The notes under the pieces: model-generated
What the model was told of the DNA's origin: nothing
What the model saw: the letters and a program-made list of their open reading frames with translations, nothing else
Database searches by the model: none
Made by a program: the position numbers and the translations under genes
Origin: Hyposmocoma kahamanoa
Lineage: Eukaryota > Arthropoda > Insecta > Lepidoptera > Cosmopterigidae
Assembly (NCBI RefSeq): GCF_003589595.1
Contig: NW_020653726.1
Coordinates: forward strand, 18,250,283 to 18,314,282
Length of the DNA: 64,000 nt
Direction of reading: 5' to 3'
Shown: one piece after another, positions 54,490 through 64,000 of the stretch
Numbering within the stretch: position 1 is the first letter of the stretch
How the letters are laid out: every line of letters starts with the position of its first letter

Positions 54490-55101
54490 TAGCCGCTCAC
54501 GCGATTGACGCATGAATGGAAGCATACCACACCTAGAGGTGCCGGTGATGATTTTATACCGATTTATCGGATATCGAAGTTATAACAGGTAAAAGAACTA
54601 ATATTAATTGCTATTTCGGTAACTACTCTAGCAAACCATAAAGTTTTTAATGCCTGGGTCTGTCATTTAAAAAAAATAAACAACTTCAAAAATACGTCAC
54701 GACAATCGTGTGTGTTATTGTTTGGGCTGGTGATGTCGGTGTTTATTTATTGAAAACATACCGTAAGTTGCGTTTTTTAAGTTTACCCTGAATATAAATG
54801 TTTATAAACTATACTTTAAGGAGTAATTTCATGGTAAACATTAGAACCACTCAAACGGAATATTATCATATTTACCCAAGCACACCAAAAATTTCATTAG
54901 TGCTTTTTAAGTGCAGGATTTGCGATGTATTACTGCATTTTATTTGAGATGTTTTTGTTGTAGTACGGAGGGTATTTATTTAGCAAAGCAGAATAATAAT
55001 TTTTATTTATAAAAACTTGTATTTAAACTGAATCCTTTTCTAATTTGCGAAACCAAATAGCTGCCATTTTGCGGTAGGATGAGCGCATCGCGTGAGCGGA
55101 T
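54490..55101. mobile_element. TIR element family D, copy 2, inverted
   Basis: Reverse complement of 49364-49976 almost base for base over 600 bp, with CCGCTCACGCGATT at the left and GCATCGCGTGAGCGGATA at the right. A 13-base inverted terminus is shared by both copies. Confidence 0.82.
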
Positions 55102-55300
55102 AAAAAAAACTCGGAAAATTATTACTGAACAACACTAGAGCCATATAGTATTGTTAAAACCAGCCACCAGCCAACCATGTTTCAATCCACCTTTAAGAAA
55201 TATAAAAATATAAAAAAATAAAATTAAAAAATACTTAATCGTTACGAAGGGACACTGTGTCTCTGGTGACAAGTTAAACTTAATGATAATTATTGTTTCT
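55102..55300. other. No identifiable feature
   Basis: AT-rich gap. Confidence 0.4.
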
Positions 55301-55567
55301 CTATAATGAGAAACAACGGTACGGAAAACGGCACATCAGACTACACATTTTTGTTCGAAAATCGCCTCCAGTGCAACGGAACAAGATACGTCCATGTGTA
55401 GCTTGATATGCTGGCTTGTGTACTTGAAGTATACCAATACCATGTATTACAAAAATTATACCAATTAATATAAAAATAATCATAATTGTTATACTATAAA
55501 AATATCCAATATAGTTTCCATTAAGCATAATTTCTGGCGAATATTCAAAATGCCCTCCAGGAAACTA
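55301..55567 (-). CDS. Possible membrane-protein exon, unidentified
   Basis: The minus frame from the ATG at 55528 encodes 75 residues. A strongly hydrophobic segment, SITIMIIFILIGIIFVIHG, lies at about residues 12-30 and is long enough to cross a membrane. It is followed by a basic, cysteine-rich tail (FRCTGGDFRTKMCSLMCR). The frame stays open upstream to a possible splice acceptor (TTATAG at about 55569) and would add FPGGHFEYSPEI, which does not look like random AT-rich sequence. I recognise no family. It could be the last exon of a type I membrane protein, a viral-type envelope tail from a retroelement, or chance. Tandem T-rich codons make chance hydrophobicity possible. No promoter or partner exon was found. 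Confidence 0.25.
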
Positions 55568-56876
55568 TAAATTGCACACGACCGAAGGACGGGGCGTGAA
55601 GATGCAATTGTTCCGCATGGCAGCCCCACTAACTGAGTTGGTCTTCATTACGAAGCATGGAGCACTCATGTGCACGTACCATGCGCGACACGTATATTGA
55701 CTGGCTTTTAATTGCATTCCTGCCTCGAGTTGGGTGATAAAATTTGGTGGTTATTTTATTTTCTGAGGTTTGTTGCTGGAATAACGAGGAATCAAAGAAT
55801 TTTGGAAAGTTTAAGTGGAAAGTTTGATATAACTAGTGACCATTTTGGAAAATACTTGAGTAAGTCATCGATTTAACAAAAGTATTTAAAAAATTTCAAT
55901 TTCGTAATTGAGTTACTTTAATTTATTTTAATGAATGTCAATGAAGTTTAAAAATAAAACGATTGACATTTTTACAGGAAAAAAAATATCTACCTACCGT
56001 TTTGTTAAATTCATACTGTACAGACCACGTGAAATAGCAAACTATTCACTGTCTTTAAAACAAGATATTAGATCTTCTAATGTTATTAGGACTAATTTGA
56101 AAAATGTTTATCCCTTATAAACAAAACCACCAAGACTAAATTGGTTACACTTTACAGTACTTAACTAAGAGAAAACACCGAAAATCCAAAGACTAACCAC
56201 CCTATAACCAATTTCGCACCTTCCACTTGCCCATTTCGCTAGCACATTCCAAAACCACGGAGCACGATGAAGTCTACGCTACACTACAAACTATAGCAAC
56301 ATTACATTACTCCGTCCAGTTTAAACCGGTTAAGGCCGGCTCCGTCCGGAAATGTTCTTTACTACTCGTTAATGTAATCGGGCGCCGCAAATCCAATAGC
56401 CCGACCGGTTGGGGCGGAATGTTTACTTACAAAATTTTATTTTTAAATGTGTTCACTTTTATATGTAATTAAGTGTACGGTTTTTCAATTATATAATAAG
56501 ACACTTCGACTGTCCCTACGTATACAATCGAAACTTAAAAAATCCACTTTTTTATTAGCATAATCTGCATTTAATAGTATTTATTATCTTTCGACTGGGA
56601 AAACATGTAAACATAAGTATTTTCATGTAATAATCTGTTTGAATTCTCTTTTGTTTCGATTATTTACATTGCAACATTTCTTTCTTTTATCGTCATCGAA
56701 AGTGATAGTTTCGATTATTTACGTAGTTAATAATGTTTAAAACATCACCAGAATTACCAGTTTCGGTACTTAACGTTGGTGACAACGTATACAATTCTCT
56801 AGGTACTAGTAGATACTTAACATTTTTTTTTAAATTTAATATATTTTTTAAACAATGTAATTTATAATGCACCTTT
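55568..56876. other. About 1.3 kb without a supported gene
   Basis: A GC-richer patch at 56215-56425 (AACCGGTTAAGGCCGGCTCC) has an open frame with a non-ATG start and no known domain. CGACTGTCCCTACGTATAC near 56507 is inverted relative to 60260-60285. Confidence 0.35.
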
Positions 56877-57130
56877 GATTTAATTACTCTTATCATTAAT
56901 ATACAGTATGTTTTTTTATGGGGAAATCCGAAACTATATAAGATACAAGGAAACTTCTTAGGAAACATTATAAATCTTTTTATTTGGTCAAGCGTGAGTT
57001 CATCATTACAACACTTAGAAATGAATAAAATGTCATTTTTTAAATGTTGATGGACTCAGTTTTATTATAAGGATCATTTAATTGTACCGAAAGAAAAAAT
57101 CGGGACTGCAGAAGCGACCAACTTAAAATG
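56877..57130. repeat. Low-copy repeat shared with 26.7-27.4 kb
   Basis: GGGGAAATCCGAAACTATAT here is the inverse of TGGTTTCGGATTTCCCC near 27411. TTTGGTCAAGCGTGAGTTCA matches 26697. GGGACTGCAGAAGCGACCAA resembles 27321. The copies are diverged and their limits are unclear. Confidence 0.5.
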
Positions 57131-57132
57131 AA

Positions 57133-57531
57133 ATGATCCTTACAGGAAAAAGAGCATACTTTATATTAAATACTTCTAATTCTGATTCACCAGTACGAAT
57201 AAGTGAAATGAATTTCAAGGCGCTAGAGGCACTGGTCGACGACAATCACTGTAAAAATATTTCACTCTTGCAAGCAACTACAGATCAAATTGATAGCGAT
57301 AATAACGCAGTGATTTTACATAGCAATGAGAGAACTCCAATGCCATTTCCCATACAACCAAATTGTGATAATGCGCAACCAATACCTGACAATATTTTGC
57401 CTCTAGTTGCAGATTCTCCACAAGTATTGACGAAATCATCTTACGATAGTTATAAGCACTCTCCGAATGGCAGATATTGGTATTCCAATTCAATAATATC
57501 AATATACCTGAACACAATAATGATTTTTTGA
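57133..57531 (+). CDS. Unidentified 132-codon open frame
   Basis: Starts at a true ATG and reads MILTGKRAYFILNTSNSDS, then a polar, proline- and asparagine-containing stretch (ERTPMPFPIQPNCDNAQP, IPDNILPLVADSPQVLTKSS) and a stop after TIMIF. There is no signal peptide, membrane segment, zinc knuckle or catalytic motif that I can see. The mixed composition is less AT-driven than other frames of the window, and GATCCTTACAG at 57135-57145 could instead be a splice acceptor, making this an internal exon. It lies right after a low-copy repeat and just before a PLE endonuclease fragment on the other strand, so it may belong to a transposon. A minus frame is also open here. Function unknown. Confidence 0.3.
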   Translation: MILTGKRAYFILNTSNSDSPVRISEMNFKALEALVDDNHCKNISLLQATTDQIDSDNNAVILHSNERTPMPFPIQPNCDNAQPIPDNILPLVADSPQVLTKSSYDSYKHSPNGRYWYSNSIISIYLNTIMIF

Positions 57532-57685
57532 TATATGACATTTTTTTAATTTAAACTTTCTCGATTTTCACACATTATTTAATTTTTAGTTCGGGCCTTA
57601 GTCATGTATAAACATATTGTAATTACCTCGTCGTTTCGCACGTATTGTAACGTCCATGGTCTCGAAGGGACTGAAGAGGCGGGTG

Positions 57686-57916
57686 TCAACATCTTCTAGC
57701 CGTGCGAGTTTTTGTAACTACCCGTATTTGGTCTTTTTTACGGTGTTTTCTTTTAATTTCAATATCTTCACGTACGATTGTACTATAGTGATGACGTTGT
57801 GTAGAAAGGATCTTGGGATTATGAAGCTCAATCCAGTGGTTTGGGCCTGAATCCAGCAAATGTTCGGCAATTGCTGATTTATTGAGCGGACGGTCCCTAA
57901 CAGCTGCGACATGTCA
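57686..57916 (-). pseudogene. PLE GIY-YIG endonuclease fragment, different lineage
   Basis: The minus frame gives HVAAVRDRPLNKSAIAEHLL, DSGPNHWIELHNPKILSTQR, HHYSTIVREDIEIKRKHRKK, then DQIRVVTKTRTARRC and a stop. H-AA-----KSA(I/V)AEH-----H-I-----K-L----(H/Y)Y---(I/V)RE-IEI--H is the second half of the Penelope-like GIY-YIG domain; the central KSA(I/V)AEH and REDIEI blocks are clear. The C-terminus after KHRKK differs from the fragments at 19657 and 48489, so this is another PLE lineage. An upstream in-frame stop and loss of the N-terminal catalytic motifs show decay. A Rep-B copy lies directly upstream. Confidence 0.75.
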
Positions 57917-57927
57917 TGTCTTTGACT

Positions 57928-58182
57928 GTTTTTTTTATAGTATCAAGTGACTGGACGAACAAGTCGTGCGTCTGTTAGTAAGCTACACGCCTCTCCATAA
58001 TAGTTGCAGTGTAACTTAGCCCTTTAAATCGCAAAGATCTGATGGGTATCGTTACTGCGTTCGTCACCCTGAGACATAGGTGGACAAGTCCCATGTTCCT
58101 GTAATTTCACCAGCACCCTTACCCATCAAAACCAAAACACAGTAATGCTGACATTACTGCTTGGCGGTAGAAATAGGTAAGG
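57928..58182 (-). repeat. Rep-B copy, head lost
   Basis: T-run, CGAACAAGTCGTGCGTCTGT to CTTGGCGGTAGAAATAGGTA; the last 50 bases of the head are missing. Confidence 0.85.
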
Positions 58183-58185
58183 ACC

Positions 58186-58411
58186 AAAACGTAAATAGGA
58201 CTATTTCCGATATGCTGCATATTTTGTCTGCGTATTTCAATCTCCGGGCGTTTACAAGATTGATTGCAGTTGCGGGAGTTCCTATTTTCAAAATAAATTT
58301 CGAACAAAATTCTGAGAAACTCAGAGGCGCTAGCTCCGGATTCGAACCCACGACCTTCTGCTTCAGAGGCGGTAGACCAAACTTTTACGCTACCATGGCT
58401 TTTCAGGTAAT
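58186..58411 (-). mobile_element. tRNA-derived SINE, second type
   Basis: The minus strand reads CATGGTAGCGTAAAAGTTTG, ACCGCCTCTGAAGCAGAAGG, box B GTGGGTTCGAATCCGGAG, CTAGCGCCTCTGAG and a body ACAAAATTTATTTTGAAAAT-like. The head has a tRNA-like box A/B spacing. It may be related to 16249-16385. Confidence 0.6.
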
Positions 58412-58966
58412 TTAATTAATAAAAAAATATATTGCTTTTTGTTTCAATAAGCTGTATTAGAAGACCATTTTTTTTGCAATTCATTGATTGTTTTTTTTCT
58501 TCACGATAAGCATAATATGCTCATATTAGACTATTCTTAAAATTGTGTTAATAATTTAAATATCTGATAAAAATGATTATTAATACTAAATAGGCAACTT
58601 AATTACTAAAAAAATATATAGCCTTTTGTTTCAGTAAGCTCTAACAGAAGACTGTTTTGTCTTCAAGAAAGTATTACTTTAATTTTTTATTGTAGTTAGT
58701 TAAGTCGTAAACTACAATCAGATATCGTTATGCAAATCGCCTATATACTGATTATCAGTATGTTCCTATTTAGTACTAAAACGTTGTTTCGAACAGTCTT
58801 TTATAGTTCATAAATATGTATATATATATTTATTTATGTAATTTGATATATGCTTTTTTATCTTCCACTTAATTCTTGAATACATTAATTCCTTTAATAT
58901 TATTTCATATAATAAGCTTCGGACAAAAGTAAGGAACGCCGGTAGTCCTACGGAGGTTTAATATTT
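58412..58966. other. Unassigned, with a diverged direct repeat
   Basis: AAAAAAATATATTGCTTTTT (58422) and AAAAAAATATATAGCCTTTT (58607), each followed by a TGTTTCA-TAAGCT segment, are about 183 bases apart: an old local duplication. Confidence 0.5.
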
Positions 58967-58976
58967 TTTTCATTCT

Positions 58977-59677
58977 GGTATGGCAATTAATCTGATGTTG
59001 TAAGGTGGGGAAATGCATACTCTGACAAATATTCCTTGAAATGCGGTGTGAGGCAGGGTGGACTTAAAAAAAAGGGTGGATTTACCTCACCAAGGTTTTT
59101 TAACCCATATGTCAATTCTCTGATCGAAGAGCTCAGCAGCATGCATGTTGAGTGTTTTATTGATGATGTTTGTGTGAATAACTTAAGCTATGCCGACGAC
59201 ATGGTGCTGCTGAGTCCACCATTACCATTAAAACCGTGTAAAACAATATAAATACCTTAGGCACATAGTCATAGAAAACTTGTATGACAACTTGGACATA
59301 GAAAGGGAATGCAGGGTTTTGCAAGTTCGGGGTAATATGCTGGCTCATAGGTTTGTTTATTGTACAGCTGAAGTCAAAACAACGCTTTTTAAAGCATACT
59401 GCCAGACATTCTACACGAGCAGCCTGTGGCATATAACTCCCTACGCATTATGTATAATAATGCGTTCAGGGCTCTGTTTGGGCTTCCTCGATACTGCAGT
59501 GCGTCAGGCATGTTTGCCGACGCTAGTGTAGAGGACTTTTATGCACTAGCACGTAAAAAGGTGGCATCCTGTCTGCGCAGAGTGCGAGAGAGCTCAAAAA
59601 GTGTTCTTAAAATGATAGGGGATAGGTGGGACTCCGATCTATTGCTCACCAAACTTCACGTCCTGGGAGCTCGGTGA
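58977..59677 (+). pseudogene. LINE reverse transcriptase pseudogene with deletion and frameshifts
   Basis: Encodes the palm-to-C-terminus part of a non-LTR reverse transcriptase. Frame 1: GNAYSDKYSLKCGVRQGGL, then an inserted lysine-rich stretch, FTSPRFFNPYVNSLIEELSS, and the catalytic YADDMVLLSP at about 59191-59220. At about 59240 some 60-80 residues of the usual thumb region are missing and the frame shifts to KYLRHIVIENLYDNLDIERE, VRGNMLAHRFVYC, TTLFKAYCQTFYTSSLW. Near 59430 it shifts again to YNSLRIMYNNAFRALFGLPR, YCSASGMFADASVEDFYALA and the end VLKMIGDRWDSDLL. The YADD pair of aspartates is intact, but the protein is broken in three places. The clade is probably CR1/jockey-like (recalled). 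An AATAAA near 59840 could end the 3' UTR. Confidence 0.8.
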
Positions 59678-61769
59678 ACTTACCAAGTATCTCACATCAT
59701 GTAATCATTTCATTATGTAATCAATACAATTCATTTCATTTATTCATTCATTTTATTTTATTTTTATTTTATAATTTTTGTACTAACAGTAGAATAGATA
59801 GCTTGTAAGTGTACTAACAAAATGGACTGTATATTGTCTCCAATAAATGATTTTTCCTTTTTATTTTTTTTTATTTATTAATTGAAATTACTATTCATTA
59901 AAAATAGTTTCGATAGTCACAATTTACGCAAAAATATACAGTAATATTCAGTGTAAACAATTGAATGCATCAAATTCGATATAATTCATAACTTAAATTC
60001 CGATGAAAGTTGTCGAAACTGCCAGATTCGCTTCAATTTCTTAAGTGTATTTGAACGTAAGGAATCAAATCTTAAATATCTCAAAAACTCAGAATTTTAA
60101 TCTAAGTTTGATTTAAGCAATCAAAGCCTACCCAGCCTATCCAAAATTTAACACATCCAAAAAATTAAAATCTTATGATCTAAACTTAATTAAATATCGC
60201 AAAAAAACACCAGAAAATATTTTAAACCGCCACACTGCCACTGTAGTGATTTACATTTTCGATAGTAGACGTAGGGACAGTCGACTTAAGGTGCTTATTC
60301 AATGCAATGAAAAATTGACTTGAATTAAACTTTAACGTTTCATAAACTTAAAATTTCGTTGAGAACTGGTAGGCCAATCCTCCGCTTGGCGTGATTTCAA
60401 ATATGCCTCATCTAAAAAATAGAATATCTTGCTTTGTGTCAGGGACAGCAGCGTCTCAATCGTTGTAGACTAAAAGGTTCACCCAGCTATATGAGAAGCA
60501 ACCTCCCATCAATTTGAATCTATTGTCTGTATTTGTTCTTGAATTTATCAAGGCTTGATTGTATTTTTGCTAGTTCGTTAATGTTGGTTTTAATCATAAC
60601 AAAGTAAGGATTCTGCTTTGATATTTTTAACAACGAAAGTCACGTGTTCCATAGTCTTCTGTAGATTCGTTTGACATTGTATATATTTCATATTTTTATT
60701 GTATTGCACGCTAAAAAAATAGTTTTGATTTGAGATACATATTTTGTTTTGATGACACAAAATAACAGAATAACTTTTAACTTTAAGAATTATCTACTAT
60801 TGTAACAAAAGTTAGTGGTAAAAAAAATTCGCAAATGGGACACTTTAAATCACAGCAGACATATCAAAATAGCATCATTACAACTTTGTACAGTGTGCAC
60901 AATTCCCAAAGTTTGAGGGCTTTCTGCACCATTAAAATAATGATCTTATCAGTCACGTTATTCAACTTTTTTTTGCTTGTTTATGTTTTTTAAGCGTCTC
61001 GAATTTTGCGCGACCTTTATTTTGCCGTTTGTGTAATCGAATATGTTTTATTTATCATATCGTAACATATATTACAGATAATAAAAAACTTATTTATATG
61101 TATTTTGTGTAATAACAAAAAACATATCAATATGTATCTTGTTTGTTTGGCAACGTATGTTAAGTTCAAAATTGCTATAATTACTGGTTGTTTTTAGAGT
61201 AACTCTGTTAGACTTACAAGTATATTTTTTATATGCAATACACATAAAAAACAAAATTAAAAATTAATAACAAAACGAATGTGTCCAATGATTATGTATC
61301 CCAGGTATAGACGACCATGGACTACATGACCCTGGTTCATATTCTGCCGCAGTCGGTAAGGGTTATCAGCACAATAAAAATTAACAAACGAGTTAAGTTC
61401 AGTTTTAGTTGTTTATATTACCAGACTGCCCGTTGAAAAACGAATAGGCGTAGTAATGTAGAAGCACATTTTTGTGTAAATCAATAAATAGAAACAAAAG
61501 CGAGAATGTACCCTCTTCACTGTAATATAACAGCGTGACGTTGGCCAAATTGGGTAACACGTGCTACTTCGCTCTCTCACTACTATGCACGGTATATGTT
61601 TTCTATACATTTTATTCTTGACAGAGACGTCTATAGAAAGGAAAGCAATATTTTGAAGTCTAATCGTTTAGGAATGATGAAGTCACAAATGAACAGATTC
61701 CGGCGTCATATGTGTAATGACAAAAGCTGTAAAAACGTGTAATTCACACGCACGCGCACACACACAATC
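59678..61769. other. About 2.1 kb without a supported gene
   Basis: 59680-59860 is likely the 3' UTR of the LINE above. The rest is AT-rich. A patch at 60360-60530 is GC-richer but has stops in all frames that I followed. GTAGGGACAGTCGAC near 60268 is the inverse of 56507. Confidence 0.4.
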
Positions 61770-61950
61770 ACAGTTTTTTTTTGACACCAAGTGACTGGAC
61801 AAGCCGTATACGCATGGTGGTTAGCGTCACGCCTGTCCATAGCAGTTGTAGTGCCACCTAGAGCTTTAAATCGCAAATACCCGACGCAAATGCCCGTCAC
61901 GCTGAGACATAAGTTCAAAGGTTCTATGTGCCTGTAATTTCACTAGTTTT
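61770..61950 (-). repeat. Rep-B copy, 3' half
   Basis: T-run, GACACCAAGTGACTGGAC to TATGTGCCTGTAATTTCACT; the CAGATCTTTGCG block is deleted. Confidence 0.8.
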
Positions 61951-62469
61951 GTTTTTACTTTCGACGTTTGGGCTTTAATAGCTGGTATACAGTGTTATAG
62001 AACACTGAAGTTATTAACAAACTAATATTTATTACCATTTGGGTTCTCGGGTTATTCTCAGAGAAAAGTTTAAAGAGACTGGTATCATGACTGTGGTATC
62101 ACAGTACATTTACTTAAATATTTTATATGCCCGTAAAATATACATAATTTCATTAAGAATGAAGATATCCATAATATTAATCTTAGAACTAAGTACAAAC
62201 TCATGGTACCACGATTTCGTTTGACTAAAGTAAACGATTCTTTTATGGGGAACTGTATTCGCCTTTACAATAAGATTTCGAAGCATATATTACGGTTATC
62301 ATTTCCTTATTTTAAACTTACATTAAAAGTATTTTAATTGAAAAGGCATATTACAAAATTGAAGATATGTGTTGGATAAAGATATATGGAAATACAACAT
62401 GACTCTAGATTTACAATTATGATTTACAATTACAATTATGATTCAAAGCATATTCTACAGCATTTACAT
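61951..62469. other. No identifiable feature
   Basis: AT-rich; a short TTACAATTATGATT repetition near 62411-62440. Confidence 0.4.
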
Positions 62470-62696
62470 AACTGCCTCCGTGGCCCAATGGTTACCATGC
62501 CGAACTGCCACGCAGAGGTCCCAGGTTCGATTCCCGGGTCGGCAGAAATATTTGTACGGCCTACATTTATTTCTTTCGTGAGTTTGGGTGTAATTTGTGG
62601 TTGTCTATGTGTGTATCCATGGCACCGGCGACACAGAGTTCCCTTGTGCGGGGCTATGTCGAGTGTGTGTGTTATTATTATTATTTATATTTATTT
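62470..62696 (+). mobile_element. SINE-1 copy, full length
   Basis: AACTGCCTCCGTGGCCCAAT, box B GGTTCGATTCC, CGGGTCGGCAGAAATATTTG, the GTGTAATTTGTGGTTGTC body, GTGCGGGGCTATGTCGAGTG and an (ATT)n tail. With 6103 and 15361 it defines the family. Confidence 0.87.
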
Positions 62697-62855
62697 GAAA
62701 AGAGCAATCTCTAAAGTTTCTTGATCGTTCTTCTTAGGGAAGTCAGCGCAGTGAACGTGCAGTAGCTTAAAAAATGATGTTTTCAAGTGTCAAAACCTAT
62801 TACTTATTAAAATTTTAACTATGGAATAAATTATTGTTTGACTTTGACTACGTAA
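62697..62855 (+). mobile_element. Probable LINE 3' tail
   Basis: AGAGCAATCTCTAAAGTTTC and TTGATCGTTCTTCTTAGGGA, then GGAATAAATTATTGTTTGAC with TTTGAC repeated, look like a retrotransposon 3' end with a hexamer tail. No protein part. Confidence 0.45.
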
Positions 62856-63399
62856 ATTTTGTATTTGTTCCAAACATAACAAAAAATATTTATTTGCATT
62901 TGTACCTTAGACACCAACGCACAAAAGACCACTGTTCCTGTCTCTATACCGTAACGTAATACGAGAGTATGTTTTCTTTTGATCGAATATAACAACAGAA
63001 TGACTTGCTGTTCTCGATTCGCGAATGAGATGTGAGCAAAATCTCATACTAAATAGTGAACTAGTGATGTGATTTGGTTTTTATAACGACATTATAATAA
63101 TTGCTGTTTCTTTTGAAAAAATTAATGTGAAAGGCTGTAATAAAAAAAATATACAATGTAAAATGTTCCAATGGCAATTAACCTATGATTTATATATACC
63201 CTATGATAAATATACAACCTATGATAAACTCGAAATTGTTTTTTTTCGAAATAACGAATGTTCGAATATTCTCTCAAAATTGCTATCGAGGTTATGAAAA
63301 TTCAGCAAACGTTATTTCTGGAAAATGTTATTTCAGAGTTCTGATAGGTAACCATTTATTAAGGATATTTTGCAATTGGCCTTGACTGCGGTACTGAAC
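62856..63399. other. No identifiable feature
   Basis: AT-rich; CCTATGATAAATATACAACC near 63209 is a small local repeat (CTATGAT(A/T)(A/T)A three times). Confidence 0.4.
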
Positions 63400-63444
63400 A
63401 AAAGGCCGTACTGAAGGCTATTAACCCTCGGCTCTCGACTCAGG

Positions 63445-63699
63445 ATGCTACTGGAGACTTCCGCTAGAAGGGGATGCTGCAGGAGTGATTCGGCGCGAAA
63501 ACACGCTGAACTGGGGGCTCTTCGTGACGAGTATGTTGATCTGCAACGTGGCGAGACTGACAGGGTCATCAGAGACGTTGAGGACTTCCCTGTGTCCATG
63601 GGAACGAGTGCGGTGCGGATTTTCTCTGAGGTAGTGAATTGCTCCACATTTAATACAATTTCTGTTAGCAACTCAATACTCGATTATTACCTAAGCTAG
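63445..63699 (+). CDS. Unidentified open frame in a GC-rich island
   Basis: The ATG-started frame reads MLLETSARRGCCRSDSARKH, AELGALRDEYVDLQRGETDR and VIRDVEDFPVSMGTSAVRIF before a less structured end and a stop. The region 63400-63640 is about half GC in an AT-rich setting, which usually means former coding DNA or a recent transposon. The charged, helix-like middle could be part of a retroelement gag-like or host protein, but I recognise no domain. The minus strand is open over 63333-63671 as well, so strand is uncertain. No splice sites or promoter can be argued. Confidence 0.25.
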   Translation: MLLETSARRGCCRSDSARKHAELGALRDEYVDLQRGETDRVIRDVEDFPVSMGTSAVRIFSEVVNCSTFNTISVSNSILDYYLS

Positions 63700-63940
63700 A
63701 ATCCAAATTGTTCCCATAATAATACGGTTCATTTTACTTGGGTCGACGGCAGGGACACTGGCTTTATTTAAGAACTTATATTCTTACAAACGAAATTAAA
63801 ACCATTTGAAAAATGTATATGTCGCATAGTACGCGTACTCTATTTAGTTCAGTTTATATAAAAATGTCATTGGTATATGTGAAGTACTTATTAACTATAG
63901 CGGTTTTCTTGACTTCGGAGGTAAGTTTAGTTTAGTTTTA

Positions 63941-63943
<3 letters not shown>

Positions 63944-64000
<57 letters not shown>
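63944..64000. repeat. (CA)n microsatellite, runs off the window
   Basis: At least 28 CA units without interruption from about 63944 to the last base. Confidence 0.97.

Overview
The window looks like gene-poor, repeat-saturated nuclear DNA from a lepidopteran insect (moth or butterfly). The case rests on AT-rich sequence with no convincing host gene, on 3' ends of lepidopteran-type non-LTR retrotransposons (QQWTSFG-type and ELHNLIP / WNSLL-HLFPERYN-type C-termini), on tRNA-headed SINEs, on Penelope-like element (PLE) tails and on a decayed mariner. The closest families were recognised from memory, not from a search. There are two assembly gaps of ten N (3553-3562 and 16669-16678).

The commonest repeat (called Rep-B here) is about 310 bp long. 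It opens with GTAGAGCTCCTTGTGAAAG, has CAGGCGCACGACTTGTTCG near the 3' end, and closes in an A-run. I count about 30 copies or pieces on both strands. Next come eight copies of a tRNA-derived SINE with an (ATT)n tail (SINE-1); about eleven pieces of one PLE family, two of which keep the end of the endonuclease ORF and long target-site duplications; a roughly 470-bp family bounded by AACCGAC...GTCGGTT (family E, six copies); and several families of small non-autonomous DNA transposons. Some of these have clean target-site duplications: 8 bp (hAT-like) at 6898-7182 and 25942-26227, and TAA (PIF/Harbinger-like) at 37790-38203 and 41231-41766.

Layout: 1-5 kb is Rep-B, one SINE-1 and two palindromic PLE terminal repeats. 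5-16 kb is dense nested Rep-B, MITEs, a LINE tail, a solo LTR and a 22-bp minisatellite. 16-25 kb has a tRNA-like SINE, a GC-rich MITE, a PLE 3' end and an RTE-type LINE tail. 25-35 kb has a perfect AT palindrome, a hAT-like MITE, tandem PLE repeats, and the most complete element, a 1.26-kb mariner pseudogene at 32955-34216. 35-50 kb holds nested MITEs, a truncated second mariner and a PLE inserted into a family E element. 50-64 kb has LINE tails, an inverted pair of 0.6-kb TIR elements, an older PLE endonuclease fragment, a decayed LINE reverse transcriptase, and a CA microsatellite at the right edge.

No protein-coding host gene can be supported with confidence. Three open frames (55301-55567 minus, 57133-57531 plus, 63445-63699 plus) are listed as weak candidates. 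The genes present do not work together as a system; the biology here is of mobile elements and their nesting history. High repeat load with no genes would fit a W chromosome or other heterochromatin, but that is inference.
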